Shown here: positions 42,801 to 52,082 of the stretch, in pieces
Layout of the letters: each line of letters starts with the position of its first letter
Position numbering within the stretch: position 1 is the first letter of the stretch
Notes under the pieces: generated by a model
What the model saw: only the letters and a program-made list of their open reading frames with translations
Database searches by the model: none
What the model was told of the DNA's origin: nothing
Translations under genes and position numbers: made by a program
Assembly: GCA_964383365.1 (NCBI GenBank)
Contig: CAYLHF010000015.1
Coordinates: forward strand, 1-64,000
Reading direction: 5' to 3'
Origin: CAYLHF01 sp964383365
GTDB taxonomy: Bacteria; Bacteroidota; Rhodothermia; Rhodothermales; UBA10348
Length of the DNA: 64,000 bases

Positions 42801-43520
42801 TCAATATTCGGGGTCGTGGGTCAGGCGATACTTGATCCAGGCAACACGGACACGCTGTGTGTACAGGACCCAGAACAGAGCGATAAAGCCAAATATCGCC
42901 GGATAAAAAACGAGTCTCATAACGGGTGCAGTGATCTGGCTGAACGCCGGATTTCCGTCTGCTCCCGGGTGCAAACTCTGCATCTGGCGTGGCAGAACGT
43001 ACAGTAAGAATGGTACCGTCGTCACGGCAAAAAGGTTGTACACGGCACCGATCCGGGCTCGCTTGTCCGGATCATCAAGAGCCGAACGGAGCACGAAGTA
43101 AGCACCGTAAATCAGGATTTGGAGGGCGGCCATGGTCTGGCGAGGGTCAAAATTCCACCATACATCCGTACCCACGTACCAGGTAAAACGGGCCCAGAAG
43201 ATCCCTGTCGTGAGTCCAAGAATGCCGAACCAGGCACCTACGCGTGCCGCCTGCGCGGCCCGGATATCCTCGATCATATCTCCGGTCTTCAGGAGCCGGT
43301 AGGAATGCCATGCAGAGACGAAAACGCCGGCCATCATGGTAAACCACATCGGTACGTGGAAATACAGATTCCGTGCCGTGTGTTCGAGAATCTTGATGCG
43401 GGGAATATTGAGGAGAAATCCGGCGAGGATGACGAGTGTCAGCCAGCATATGACGGTCGTTCGGACGGTCCGATAGCGCCGAAGATTGACATATGGATGT
43501 CGACTTTCAGGGTGTGCCAT
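42801..43520 (-). CDS. ccmC: Heme exporter/handling protein CcmC
   Basis: 239 aa, six membrane helices. The tryptophan-rich heme-handling segment appears as GTDVWWNFDPRQTMAALQIL. Conserved His ligands are in NLYFHVPMWF and, less certainly, in SLHPGADGNPAF. CcmC loads heme onto CcmE at the outer face of the inner membrane. It lies 12 bases upstream of the ccmD-like gene and 92 bases downstream of ccmB. Confidence 0.92.
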   Translation of the reverse strand: MAHPESRHPYVNLRRYRTVRTTVICWLTLVILAGFLLNIPRIKILEHTARNLYFHVPMWFTMMAGVFVSAWHSYRLLKTGDMIEDIRAAQAARVGAWFGILGLTTGIFWARFTWYVGTDVWWNFDPRQTMAALQILIYGAYFVLRSALDDPDKRARIGAVYNLFAVTTVPFLLYVLPRQMQSLHPGADGNPAFSQITAPVMRLVFYPAIFGFIALFWVLYTQRVRVAWIKYRLTHDPEY

Positions 43521-43612
43521 GCGTACAACGGGTTCCAGGATTCACGTGCTTTTGCTCAGCACTCTCAATGTACTAACCATGTCGTATCCAAGTCGAAGGA
43601 TCCGCGAACATT

Positions 43613-44284
43613 CTATTCATTCCAAACGAAATCGAACAACAGAAAGGAGGCCGTGATGACGACCCCGGCGAATCCGACGAGCGTAGACAGGTCGGCACCG
43701 GAACCTTCGAATCCAGTTCCACCCACGAGGGCGTTTTTTGACGCACCGACGACCGAAAGAAGAAGCGGAATCAACAGAGGAAAGAGTAACACAGGGAGCA
43801 GAGGTCCCTGATTGGACGTGCGGGCGATAATGGCAGAGAGTAGCGTAGTAGCCCCCGCCAGGCCCAGGCTACCCAGAACGAGGCTCGCTCCCAGTAAGAG
43901 GGGATCGGTAATCGTGAGATCCAGCATGATCGTAAAGATCCCCACAGCGACCGCATTGACGGCAAGCAGAAGCAGGTAATTGAACACCAGTTTTCCGGCG
44001 TATACCTGACTTCCCGGCACGTTTAGCTGAAGCATCAGCACCGTACCCCGTTCTTCTTCTGCAACAAATGAGCGTCCCAGGCCAATGGATGCTGCGAACA
44101 GAATGACAATCCAGACGAGTGCGGACTGCATTCGTGTGCTGATCGGGTCCTGACCGATCGCGAAGGCCATCAATAGAAGCGACGACAGGACGAACATGAA
44201 CAGCATGTTGAGCGCATAGCGACTTCGCAACTCCAGTCGCAACTCCTTCTCGAATATGGCCCAGGCTCCATTAAACCAACTCAT
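43613..44284 (-). CDS. ccmB: ABC transporter membrane subunit CcmB
   Basis: 223 aa, six membrane helices. It opens AWAIFEKELRLELRSRYALN and contains FVAEEERGTVLMLQLNVPGSQVYAGKLVFNY in pieces typical of CcmB. With CcmA it forms the ABC module that releases holo-CcmE. No ccmA lies next to it or anywhere in this window, which is unusual because ccmA normally directly precedes ccmB; murB occupies that place. Confidence 0.93.
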   Translation of the reverse strand: MSWFNGAWAIFEKELRLELRSRYALNMLFMFVLSSLLLMAFAIGQDPISTRMQSALVWIVILFAASIGLGRSFVAEEERGTVLMLQLNVPGSQVYAGKLVFNYLLLLAVNAVAVGIFTIMLDLTITDPLLLGASLVLGSLGLAGATTLLSAIIARTSNQGPLLPVLLFPLLIPLLLSVVGASKNALVGGTGFEGSGADLSTLVGFAGVVITASFLLFDFVWNE

Positions 44285-44411
44285 GGCTTCTTCAGGCTTC
44301 TGTCAGGGATCGACGCTGAATCTAGTTTACGGGGTGCTCATTTGGAAGTCGCAGAAGCCACTTTGGTCGATGCTTCATCAGGACGCCAGATCCAGTTGCG
44401 ACGATCACCGG

Positions 44412-45344
44412 TCAGGCAAATTCGCCCACCATCTCGATCTCAACTTCGAGCGCATGACCGGTTTCCCGGAAAACTGTTTCCTGAACGAGTGAGATCAGTC
44501 TGCGTACGTCAGACGCACTCGCGCCTCCTCTGTTGACAATAATATTGGCGTGTCGGGACGTGATCTCCGCTCCACCGATACACGTCCCTTTCAGACCACA
44601 CTCGTCGATCAGTCGTCCGGCGCCGATCCCTTCGATCTTCTTGAATATGGATCCTGCGCTGGGTTCTGTTTCGAGCGGAGGGTGACGCTCGGCGCGCCAC
44701 TCAAGATTGGATCGCACGATGTCTTCGAGAACCGATGGATGCTCCGGTTGAATCCGAAAGTGAGCGGAAAGAACGACATCACCCGACCGATGCAGCACAG
44801 ATGTGTCATACCCGAATTCGAAATAGGCACCCTCTCTGGTCGAGACGGTGTTATCGACCGAGAGTACCTGTGCGGACACGAAGATTTCGTCCAGAAATAC
44901 CGTCCGAGACCGGTCAGGAGATAAGAAATGGAGATTTTGCCAGAGTGCACCACCGATGGTGGAAGGAATACCGGCGAAATGTTCGAATCCCGACCACCCT
45001 CGACGCACGCACGACTGAACAATGTTCGGCCAGACGACGGCGCCACTCTCGGCTTTCACCAGTCCCGCGTCCGTATCAAGATCAAAATTCGTCGCTCTGT
45101 TAAGGATTACAAGGCCTCGAAAGCCGTTGTCTCCCACAAGGATATTGGCACCGAGACCCATCAGAAACCACGCAATATCTGCGGCTCGGGCGAGACCAAT
45201 GGCATCCGCAAGCTCACCCTCAGAGGTTACTTCGAGAAAAAAGTCAGCCGTTCCTCCAATTCGGAAGGTCGTAAAAGGAGCCAGTAAAACATCGCGTCTG
45301 ACGCGATTCACACCGAATTGCTGTTCCAGAGAGTCTATATTCAT
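44412..45344 (-). CDS. murB: UDP-N-acetylenolpyruvoylglucosamine reductase
   Basis: 310 aa from ATG 45344; the upstream extension to 45461 has no homology. FAD enzyme reducing the enolpyruvyl group to give UDP-MurNAc for peptidoglycan. Marks: NTTFRIGG-type segment FTTFRIGGTADFF, LGANILVGDNGFRGLVI, FEHFAGIPSTIGGAL, then PSAGSIFKKI, GRLIDECGLKG and IGGAEITSRHANIIVN. The segment after IGGAL (WQNLHFLSPD) is longer than in E. coli. It is divergent from the SPFH gene and is followed by ccmB after 127 bases. Confidence 0.94.
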   Translation of the reverse strand: MNIDSLEQQFGVNRVRRDVLLAPFTTFRIGGTADFFLEVTSEGELADAIGLARAADIAWFLMGLGANILVGDNGFRGLVILNRATNFDLDTDAGLVKAESGAVVWPNIVQSCVRRGWSGFEHFAGIPSTIGGALWQNLHFLSPDRSRTVFLDEIFVSAQVLSVDNTVSTREGAYFEFGYDTSVLHRSGDVVLSAHFRIQPEHPSVLEDIVRSNLEWRAERHPPLETEPSAGSIFKKIEGIGAGRLIDECGLKGTCIGGAEITSRHANIIVNRGGASASDVRRLISLVQETVFRETGHALEVEIEMVGEFA

Positions 45345-45450
45345 GAGATACGGATCACACCGGTCGCAACCCGGACGTTGACGAGAGCGTAAAAGAGGAC
45401 GTAAAAAAGAATACGAAGGAATCGGAAATATAGACCACGAGGTTACAATA

Positions 45451-46284
45451 ATGGCAGACAATCAATATCCAAACCTGACGCGTGCCGCCCTCCGGGCCCT
45501 CGTTTTCGGTGTCATCTTCCTGATCGTCGCCGGAATGGCCGGTGGATGTATGACGACGACACTGAGTTCCGGTGAAGGTGCCGTAAAATACAGTGTTTTC
45601 GGAGGAACTGACGTCTCAGCACACTATTCGGAAGGCGTTCAATTCCACGCTCCCTGGGTGAGCCTCTATACCTATGATCTACGAGTCCAGGAACAACTCG
45701 AGGAGATTACGGCCCTCTCGTCAAACGGTCTGTCGATAGGACTGGATGTGTCCGTTCGGTGGCGTCCGATAAAGGAGGATCTGGGGACGCTCCACGTTAC
45801 GTACGGAAGACAGTACTACCGAAAACTCGTTCAACCCGAACTACGCAGTGCCGTACGAGAGATCGTCAGCAAGTTTACTCCTGAAGAACTCTATTCGACT
45901 CGTAGAATGGAACTCCAGGATGAGATCGTGACAAAGGTCAAGGATGCGGTCAGTTCTCGGTCCGTCCTTATCGATGCAGTCCTGATTCGTGACATCCGTC
46001 TTCCAGAGCAGATTCGCACGGCTATTGAGAACAAGCTGAAGGAAGAGCAGGAGGCGGAACGCTATAAATTTACTATCCAGAAGGAAAGACTCGAGGCCGA
46101 GCGGAAGCAAATCGAAGCGACCGGACAGGCGGAGTACCAGCGGATCATAACCAAGAGTCTGTCTGAACAGTTTCTACGGTACAAGGGGATAGAGGCCACA
46201 CAGCTTCTGGCAAACTCACCGAATTCAAAAACGGTTATTGTCGGAAGCGGGAAGGATGGCCTGCCGCTCATCCTGGGGAATTAA
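45451..46284 (+). CDS. Prohibitin/SPFH-domain membrane protein
   Basis: 277 aa. One N-terminal membrane helix (LVFGVIFLIVAGMAG) is followed by an SPFH domain (EGVQFHAPWVSLYTYDLRVQ, LSIGLDVSVRWRP, REIVSKFTPEELYSTRR) and a charged coiled-coil (NKLKEEQEAERYKF; RLEAERKQIEATGQAEYQRII). Prohibitin-like proteins assemble into large rings on the membrane and hold proteases such as FtsH. The helix ends GGC, so lipid modification of that Cys is possible but not needed. Likely scaffold; partner not identified. Confidence 0.9.
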   Translation: MADNQYPNLTRAALRALVFGVIFLIVAGMAGGCMTTTLSSGEGAVKYSVFGGTDVSAHYSEGVQFHAPWVSLYTYDLRVQEQLEEITALSSNGLSIGLDVSVRWRPIKEDLGTLHVTYGRQYYRKLVQPELRSAVREIVSKFTPEELYSTRRMELQDEIVTKVKDAVSSRSVLIDAVLIRDIRLPEQIRTAIENKLKEEQEAERYKFTIQKERLEAERKQIEATGQAEYQRIITKSLSEQFLRYKGIEATQLLANSPNSKTVIVGSGKDGLPLILGN

Positions 46285-46316
46285 CGGAGCCAGATTGAGT
46301 CCGGTCGGAGAAGAGC

Positions 46317-46676
46317 ATGGCCGCAGAGAAGCGCATATCCTCGGGGAGGAGTACATCCTCGACCGATTTCTATACCCGGGTCTGGCGCGTCGTTGAGCAA
46401 ATACCCGTCGGTAAGGTAACGACGTATGGACACATTGCCCGGTATCTCGGGGCACGTCGGTCTGCCCGCATGGTTGGTTGGGCGCTCAACGCGGCTCACA
46501 ACCTGCCGTATCCTTGTCACCGGGTGGTAAACCGATTTGGAGGTCTCAGTGGAAGCCTCCATTTCGGTGGACCATTCGTAATGGAAGACCTTCTCAGGAA
46601 CGAAGGGGTCACGTTTGATACCGACGGATGTGTCCGGATGGATGAACACCTCTGGGATCCGGGCAGTGATCACTGA
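46317..46676 (+). CDS. Short MGMT-family (alkyltransferase-like) protein retaining active-site Cys
   Basis: 119 aa, about the DNA-binding/catalytic domain of O6-alkylguanine-DNA alkyltransferase. VWRVVEQIPVGKVTTYGHIARYLG is the helix-turn-helix region, and PCHRVVNRFGGLSG contains the acceptor Cys with its His-Arg. ATL proteins of similar size usually have Trp in place of this Cys. The segment after it (LHFGGPFVMEDLLRNEGV) is typical. It may repair or flag alkylated bases. The stop overlaps the convergent aroA gene by 7 bases. Confidence 0.88.
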   Translation: MAAEKRISSGRSTSSTDFYTRVWRVVEQIPVGKVTTYGHIARYLGARRSARMVGWALNAAHNLPYPCHRVVNRFGGLSGSLHFGGPFVMEDLLRNEGVTFDTDGCVRMDEHLWDPGSDH

Positions 46677-47959
46677 TCGGATATCTCGTTCAGAACCGAC
46701 CAGAATTCGGGAAACGAGACCGCTACGCATCCGGGATCCCTCAGATGCGTCGGTCCGTTCGCGGCGAGCGCAGCAATAGCCAGCGCCATGGCCACCCGGT
46801 GATCACCACAACTGTCCACGGTTCCCCCGTGGAGGTCGCCTCCAGATATTCTGAATCCGTCGTTTGTACCCGAAATGTCGACCCCCATGGCCGACAGACC
46901 ATCCACCATGGCGTCGATACGGTCGGTCTCTTTGTGCCGGAGTTCGCCCGCACCGGTAACGATGCTGGTACCGGACGATGCAGCGGCGGCTACCGCGAAG
47001 ATGGGTATCTCATCTATGACGTTTGGAATAATATCACCTTCCAACTGAATTCCGGACAGCGATGATGACTGCACGGACAGGTCTCCAATGGGTTCTCCGG
47101 CCACCATGCGTTCGTTTCCGACTCGGATCTTTGCTCCCATCGCCGTGAGGACGTCGAGCAGGCCCGACCGTGTCGGGTTCAGGCCGACTCGCGGTATACG
47201 GAGTCGCGAGCCCGGGATAATGGACCCGGCAACCAGGAAAAAGGAGGAAGCCGAAAAATCTCCCGGAACAGACCGGACCGCGGCCTCCACGGTGAGACCT
47301 TCCTGCGTGCTGATCATTCTGTCTTCACCCAGTTCCAGCACGTTCAGTCCGAGCATCCGTTCGGTATGATCCCTTGACGGAGACGACTCGATGACCGTCG
47401 TTGTGCCTGAAGCCACCAAACCGGCAAGCAGCACGCACGACTTGACCTGTGCCGAGGCAACGGGAAGCCGGTATTCGATACCGGAGAGTTTTCTGCCTCC
47501 ACGGATGGACAAAGGGGCGCACCCGTTTGAGCAGTCAATGGAGGCCCCCATCCGGGCGAGAGGCTCTGTGATGCGTCGCATGGGACGACTCCGCAGAGAA
47601 GCGTCTCCTGTCAGGGTGGAAGAAAACGATTGCCCCGCCAACAGCCCCGCCATGAGTCGCAACGTGGTTCCGGAATTCCCACAGTCCAGCGAATCGGATG
47701 GCTTCGAGAATCCTCTCGGGCCTCGTCCCTCGATGACAAGAACATCATCCTCTTCATACATCGCTACTCCCAGTTGGCGAAGTACCGAGAGCGTGGATTG
47801 CGGATCGGCAGACTGCGGGAAATTGACAATCCTCGATGGACCATCACCGATGGCGGATAAAATGGCCGCTCGATGGGCGATCGATTTGTCCGGAGGGCAT
47901 TTGACTACACCCACGAGACTCCGTGAAGGGGAAATGTTCTTCGATCTCGATGAACTCAC
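46670..47959 (-). CDS. aroA: 3-Phosphoshikimate 1-carboxyvinyltransferase (EPSP synthase)
   Basis: 429 aa. Sixth step of the shikimate pathway in the cytosol; its product leads to chorismate, the substrate of MenF in this window. Marks: PPDKSIAHRAAILSAI, LDCGNSGTTLRLMAGLLAG, LRSRPMRRITEPLARMGA, RHKETDRIDAMVDGL and DHRVAMALAIAAL. ATG 47959 overlaps the stop of the upstream adenosine deaminase gene (ATGA), so the two are translationally coupled. Confidence 0.96.
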   Translation of the reverse strand: MSSSRSKNISPSRSLVGVVKCPPDKSIAHRAAILSAIGDGPSRIVNFPQSADPQSTLSVLRQLGVAMYEEDDVLVIEGRGPRGFSKPSDSLDCGNSGTTLRLMAGLLAGQSFSSTLTGDASLRSRPMRRITEPLARMGASIDCSNGCAPLSIRGGRKLSGIEYRLPVASAQVKSCVLLAGLVASGTTTVIESSPSRDHTERMLGLNVLELGEDRMISTQEGLTVEAAVRSVPGDFSASSFFLVAGSIIPGSRLRIPRVGLNPTRSGLLDVLTAMGAKIRVGNERMVAGEPIGDLSVQSSSLSGIQLEGDIIPNVIDEIPIFAVAAAASSGTSIVTGAGELRHKETDRIDAMVDGLSAMGVDISGTNDGFRISGGDLHGGTVDSCGDHRVAMALAIAALAANGPTHLRDPGCVAVSFPEFWSVLNEISDQ

Positions 47960-49029
47960 CAGGCCGGTGTGTCTTCAGTTGGAGGCATCGGGAAATCGGC
48001 GATTGCCCGCCGGAGTAGTTCCTGTCGTTCATCCCACGGAATAAAGGCGTAACGAAATCCGTTGAGAGCAATTTCTCTCAGTTTATTGGCCGGTATCCCA
48101 CACAGGGTATGGGCCCGATACAACTCTTCCGTCGTACTCGTCCTGCTGAACAACCTACTGTCAGTATTCACCGTCACGGCAACTCCTGCTTCGACAAGTT
48201 GCCGAATAGGATGCGTTTCGTAGTCGGGTACGACATGAGTCTGAATGTTGCTCGTGGGGCAAATTTCTAGAGGAATCTGATGATTGACCACGTAATCGAG
48301 CAATTCCTTGTCCTCGATGAGCGTAATTCCGTGACCAATTCGATGGGCTCCACAATAGAACAGTGCCTGCCGAATCGAGTCTGGACCCCATGACTCTCCG
48401 GCATGAATGGTCAGATTCAGCAGGTGATTGCGCGCATAATAAAAGGCGCTCAAATGCTGCTTGGGAGGATTTCCTGCTTCACCACCGGCGAGGTCGAATC
48501 CGACAACACCATCATTTCGGTGCTCCACTGCCATCTCTGCCTGTCTCAGGGACGCGCTCTCGTATCGATCTCTCAGGCCGCAAATAATCATCGACGACCT
48601 GATACCGTGTGTTTTTTCTGCTCGCTTGAGACCATCGCCCACCGCAATGTTAACCTCATCGAGCGTCAGGCCCTCTTCCGTATGAAGAACCGGTCCATAT
48701 CGTACCTCCAGATACCGTACGTTTTCCATGGCAAAATCCTCCGCCATTTCGAACGCAACCCGTTCGAGGGCCTCTCTGGACTGCATCAGGGGAATAGTGT
48801 ACTTGAACCACGCCAGATATTCTGTCAGATCAGTGGAGTTGTCAATTTTGAGAAGTTCCGTCTCGAGCCCGGCCACATCACTCGCCGGCAGCAGGTAAAG
48901 TTTATCCTGGTCATGGGCCAATTCGAGCATCGTCTCGAGACGCATGGCGCCATCGAGGTGGGAGTGCAGTTCGGCTTTTGGCCAAGCAAGTATTTCTTCC
49001 CGGGTAAGGGTGCGTCCTTCCAGAGGCAT
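47956..49029 (-). CDS. Adenosine deaminase family protein
   Basis: 357 aa amidohydrolase-fold purine deaminase. Metal ligands and catalytic residues appear in order: KAELHSHLDGAMR (HxH), LTIHAGES (His), HRIGHG (His) and VNTDSRLF (Asp, usually NTDDP). It removes the amino group from adenosine or a related purine in the cytosol. The changed NTDS motif and divergent middle leave open adenine or a modified nucleoside as substrate. It is divergent from tatA, and aroA follows in a 4-base overlap. Confidence 0.88.
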   Translation of the reverse strand: MPLEGRTLTREEILAWPKAELHSHLDGAMRLETMLELAHDQDKLYLLPASDVAGLETELLKIDNSTDLTEYLAWFKYTIPLMQSREALERVAFEMAEDFAMENVRYLEVRYGPVLHTEEGLTLDEVNIAVGDGLKRAEKTHGIRSSMIICGLRDRYESASLRQAEMAVEHRNDGVVGFDLAGGEAGNPPKQHLSAFYYARNHLLNLTIHAGESWGPDSIRQALFYCGAHRIGHGITLIEDKELLDYVVNHQIPLEICPTSNIQTHVVPDYETHPIRQLVEAGVAVTVNTDSRLFSRTSTTEELYRAHTLCGIPANKLREIALNGFRYAFIPWDERQELLRRAIADFPMPPTEDTPAW

Positions 49030-49257
49030 TGGCAGATAGGATTGCGATTTTGAAATGGTTCACGTCCGACCGGTGGCAGATCGATCGGATTGGTGGAAAG
49101 ATAGCAAAAACGGAGCCGGCGTGGGTCAGGAACAGGTAAGATTGCGCTTCGTAAATCTTTCGGTAAGTGACTCGGATGTACTCGCGTCACAGTGCCTTTC
49201 TGACTAAATTCGAAGGGTCAATACGTAGCTAGCGCAACACAAACGGAGTAAGGAGTT

Positions 49258-49557
49258 ATGGGAAGTCTGGGACCGTTCGAAATCGCACTCATATTTCTGG
49301 TTATTCTCCTGGTTTTTGGCGCCAAACGTATACCGGAGATAGCCCGAGGGCTCGGAAAGGGTATCCGGGAGTTCAAATCTGCTACGAAAGACATCTCGAG
49401 AGAATTCAATGTGGACGAGTCACAGAATCGTATTCAGCCACCGTCCCAGGGAACTCCGGCTCCCAGAGCCGAAGACTATCAACGCCAGGCGCAGCCAGTT
49501 CAGCAGACTCCTCCGGCCACTCCTGCTCCCGATTCTACGGATTCTCCGCAGAAATAG
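49258..49557 (+). CDS. tatA: Sec-independent protein translocase TatA/E
   Basis: 99 aa. A short N-terminal membrane helix (PFEIALIFLVILLVFGAKRI) is followed by the amphipathic helix PEIARGLGKGIREFKSATK and an unstructured Pro/Gln-rich tail. TatA forms the pore for folded proteins with twin-arginine signals. A good ribosome-binding site (aaggag) lies 6 bases before the ATG, unlike most genes here. tatC is not in the window. Confidence 0.93.
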   Translation: MGSLGPFEIALIFLVILLVFGAKRIPEIARGLGKGIREFKSATKDISREFNVDESQNRIQPPSQGTPAPRAEDYQRQAQPVQQTPPATPAPDSTDSPQK

Positions 49558-49598
49558 GGCACGTTTCACCGGCTTTTTCCGCCACCCATACGGATCAC

Positions 49599-51050
49599 AT
49601 GAACGGACCTACCTATGCCGCAAGTCGGCGTAGCCTCGAATCCAGTGAGACCAGTTGCGTGGCACTGGTTTCCTCTTTTCTGGATCGCATCCGGGACCTG
49701 AATCCCGATCTGAACGCATTCATCGAAGTAGATGATACTGGTTCGATGAACAGGGCGCGAGACCTGGATCAGGAACGGGAAAATGGTGTGTATCGGTCGT
49801 TGACGGGAATGGTCGTGGCCGTGAAAGATCTGATCTGTACGACCGGTGTACCGACCACATGTGGGTCGAATATGCTTCGTGGGTTTCAATCAGTCTATGC
49901 AGCCACGGCGGTTGAGCGTCTGATCGATGCCGGAGCCATAATCATCGGTAAGACCAATTGCGACGAATTTGCGATGGGTTCGTCCAATGAATCCTCCTGC
50001 TTTGGCCCGGTGCACAATCCATTGGATTACGAACGCGTTCCGGGTGGTTCTTCCGGGGGATCGGCCGCTGCCGTGCGAGCGGGCATGTGCCATGTGGCGC
50101 TCGGAACGGATACGGGTGGGTCCATTCGTCAGCCGGCCGCATTTTGCGGGGTTGTCGGATTAAAGCCGACCTATGGTCTTGTGAGTAGATATGGGCTCGT
50201 AGCCTATGCATCATCATTCGACTGTATCGGACCGCTCGCTTCGACGGTACAGGATGCTCGAGATGTTCTTCGAGTCATAGCCGGTTATGATCCGAAAGAC
50301 GCTACGAGTCTTCCGGCGATCGTTCCCGATGAGACGCTTCTGAACCAACCGGAGTCCCGGTCGGTGACAGGACTTCGGGTCGGACTGCCGGCAGAATATT
50401 TTTCGGATGGCCTTGCCGATGGGGTCCGTGCGAACGTCAGGGAAGCCGCACTCTCGCTGGAACGAGCGGGCGCAGTTCTTGTAGACGTATCGCTTCCGAA
50501 TACACGTTTTGGAATCGCCGCTTATTACGTGCTGACGACGGCCGAGGCCTCCAGTAATCTGTCCAGGTACGACGGGATCCGATACGGGAGCCGGATCGCT
50601 GCGACCGAATCCGACGCAACCGCCTTGCAGACCCTCTATGAACGGACTCGCTCGGAAGGGTTCGGAGAAGAAGTCAAGCGCCGCATCATGCTGGGTACGT
50701 ATGTGCTCTCATCAGGGTATTACGACGCGTATTACGGGAAAGCCCAGCGGGTACGCACACTGATCCGCCAGGATTTCGACCGGGTGTTCGATCTCGTTGA
50801 CGTTCTTCTGACGCCGGCAACACCGACTACTGCCTTCAGGCTAGGCGAAAAATCGAATGATCCGCTCCAGATGTATCTGAACGATATTTATACCGTCACG
50901 GCTAATCTTGCAGGAATTCCCGGAATTTCGGTACCGTTCGGGAGCGCAGAAAACAATATGCCGGTCGGCGTTCAGTTGCTTGGTCCTGATCTCGGTGAAT
51001 CAATTATGCTGGATGCGGCAGCGTTTTTAGAGGGCATTGCACACGAATAA
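49599..51050 (+). CDS. gatA: Asp-tRNA(Asn)/Glu-tRNA(Gln) amidotransferase subunit A
   Basis: 483 aa, amidase signature family. It releases ammonia from glutamine for the transamidation. The catalytic Lys is in VAVKDLICT (about residue 76) and the Ser-Ser segment is GGSSGGSAAAVRAG (from about 149) with LGTDTGGSIRQPAAFCG. Further marks: YGLVSRYGLVAYASSFD and RIMLGTYVLSSGYYDAYY. Normal length. It lies 41 bases after tatA. gatC is 38 kb away and gatB is absent from the window. Confidence 0.96.
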   Translation: MNGPTYAASRRSLESSETSCVALVSSFLDRIRDLNPDLNAFIEVDDTGSMNRARDLDQERENGVYRSLTGMVVAVKDLICTTGVPTTCGSNMLRGFQSVYAATAVERLIDAGAIIIGKTNCDEFAMGSSNESSCFGPVHNPLDYERVPGGSSGGSAAAVRAGMCHVALGTDTGGSIRQPAAFCGVVGLKPTYGLVSRYGLVAYASSFDCIGPLASTVQDARDVLRVIAGYDPKDATSLPAIVPDETLLNQPESRSVTGLRVGLPAEYFSDGLADGVRANVREAALSLERAGAVLVDVSLPNTRFGIAAYYVLTTAEASSNLSRYDGIRYGSRIAATESDATALQTLYERTRSEGFGEEVKRRIMLGTYVLSSGYYDAYYGKAQRVRTLIRQDFDRVFDLVDVLLTPATPTTAFRLGEKSNDPLQMYLNDIYTVTANLAGIPGISVPFGSAENNMPVGVQLLGPDLGESIMLDAAAFLEGIAHE

Positions 51051-51146
51051 TTCGAGAGCAGTTTATATCCGCACGTTGTAGATGGGGAAGCCGAGTCCTA
51101 AACTGCGTACCCGTTACTGAAACACACCTCACCACCGTTTCCATTC

Positions 51147-52016
51147 ATGAGTATTCTTGTCGACCAGAACACACGACTGATTGTTCAGGGCTTTACCGGT
51201 AAAGAAGGAACCTTTCATGCCGAACAGATGATCGAGTACGGAACTCCCCTTGTCGGAGGAGTAACCCCCGGTAAAGGGGGACAGCACCACCTGGATCGGC
51301 CGGTATTCAATACGGTTTCCGATGCGGTCAAACAGGAAGGAGCCAATACGTCTGTGATATTCGTCCCGCCGCCATTTGCCGCAGATGCTATTCTCGAGGC
51401 AGCGGAAGCCGGTATCCGGGTCATCGTCTGTATTACAGAGGGCATTCCTACCCGGGATATGATAACGGTGTATCAATTCGTTCAGCAGTCGGGGGCGACA
51501 CTCATCGGTCCGAACTGTCCGGGAGTCCTGACGCCCGGAAAGGCAAAGGTGGGAATCATGCCGGCCATGATATTCAGCGAGGGTCGTGTCGGTGTGGTTT
51601 CACGCTCGGGCACGCTCACCTACGAGGCCGTCGATCAACTCACCCGGATGGGACTCGGACAGAGCACTGCAGTCGGTATCGGCGGCGATCCCATAATCGG
51701 TTCCCGGTTTATCGACGTACTCCACTTGTTTGAAGCCGATGAAGAGACCGATGCCGTCGTGATGATTGGAGAAATCGGCGGAACGGCTGAAGAAGAAGCG
51801 GCGACCTTCATCAAGGACGGAATGACCAAACCGGTATTTTCATTCATTGCGGGAAGGACCGCACCTCCGGGTCGCCGGATGGGACATGCCGGTGCCATCA
51901 TTTCCGGTGGCAAGGGTACTGCGGAGGATAAGTTTGCGGCACTCGAAGATGCAGGTGCCCATATCGTCCTGAATCCGGCATCCATTGGTCAGGCTGTTGC
52001 CGATCATCTGGCTTGA
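51147..52016 (+). CDS. sucD: Succinyl-CoA synthetase subunit alpha
   Basis: 289 aa. TCA-cycle substrate-level phosphorylation, with the beta subunit (sucC) outside the window. CoA-binding N-domain: LVQGFTGKEGTFHAEQ-like (QGFTGKEGTFHAEQMIEYG) and VTPGKGG. The phospho-His site is GRRMGHAGAIISGGKGTAEDK. GPNCPGVLTPGKAKVGIMP and SRSGTLTYEAVDQL are also typical. Standard length and unlinked from sucC, as in several Bacteroidota. Confidence 0.96.
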   Translation: MSILVDQNTRLIVQGFTGKEGTFHAEQMIEYGTPLVGGVTPGKGGQHHLDRPVFNTVSDAVKQEGANTSVIFVPPPFAADAILEAAEAGIRVIVCITEGIPTRDMITVYQFVQQSGATLIGPNCPGVLTPGKAKVGIMPAMIFSEGRVGVVSRSGTLTYEAVDQLTRMGLGQSTAVGIGGDPIIGSRFIDVLHLFEADEETDAVVMIGEIGGTAEEEAATFIKDGMTKPVFSFIAGRTAPPGRRMGHAGAIISGGKGTAEDKFAALEDAGAHIVLNPASIGQAVADHLA

Positions 52017-52082
52017 TGGCTGCCTGACGATGGGGGTACGCGGATCACGTAGTTCGTCAGGAATTGCCGGAGATGTGGTGTC

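Noticed and set aside
45378..45407. Promoter ttgacg-N18-taaaaa before the SPFH gene
   Set aside because: The -10 is poor and the region is A-rich, so chance matches are likely.
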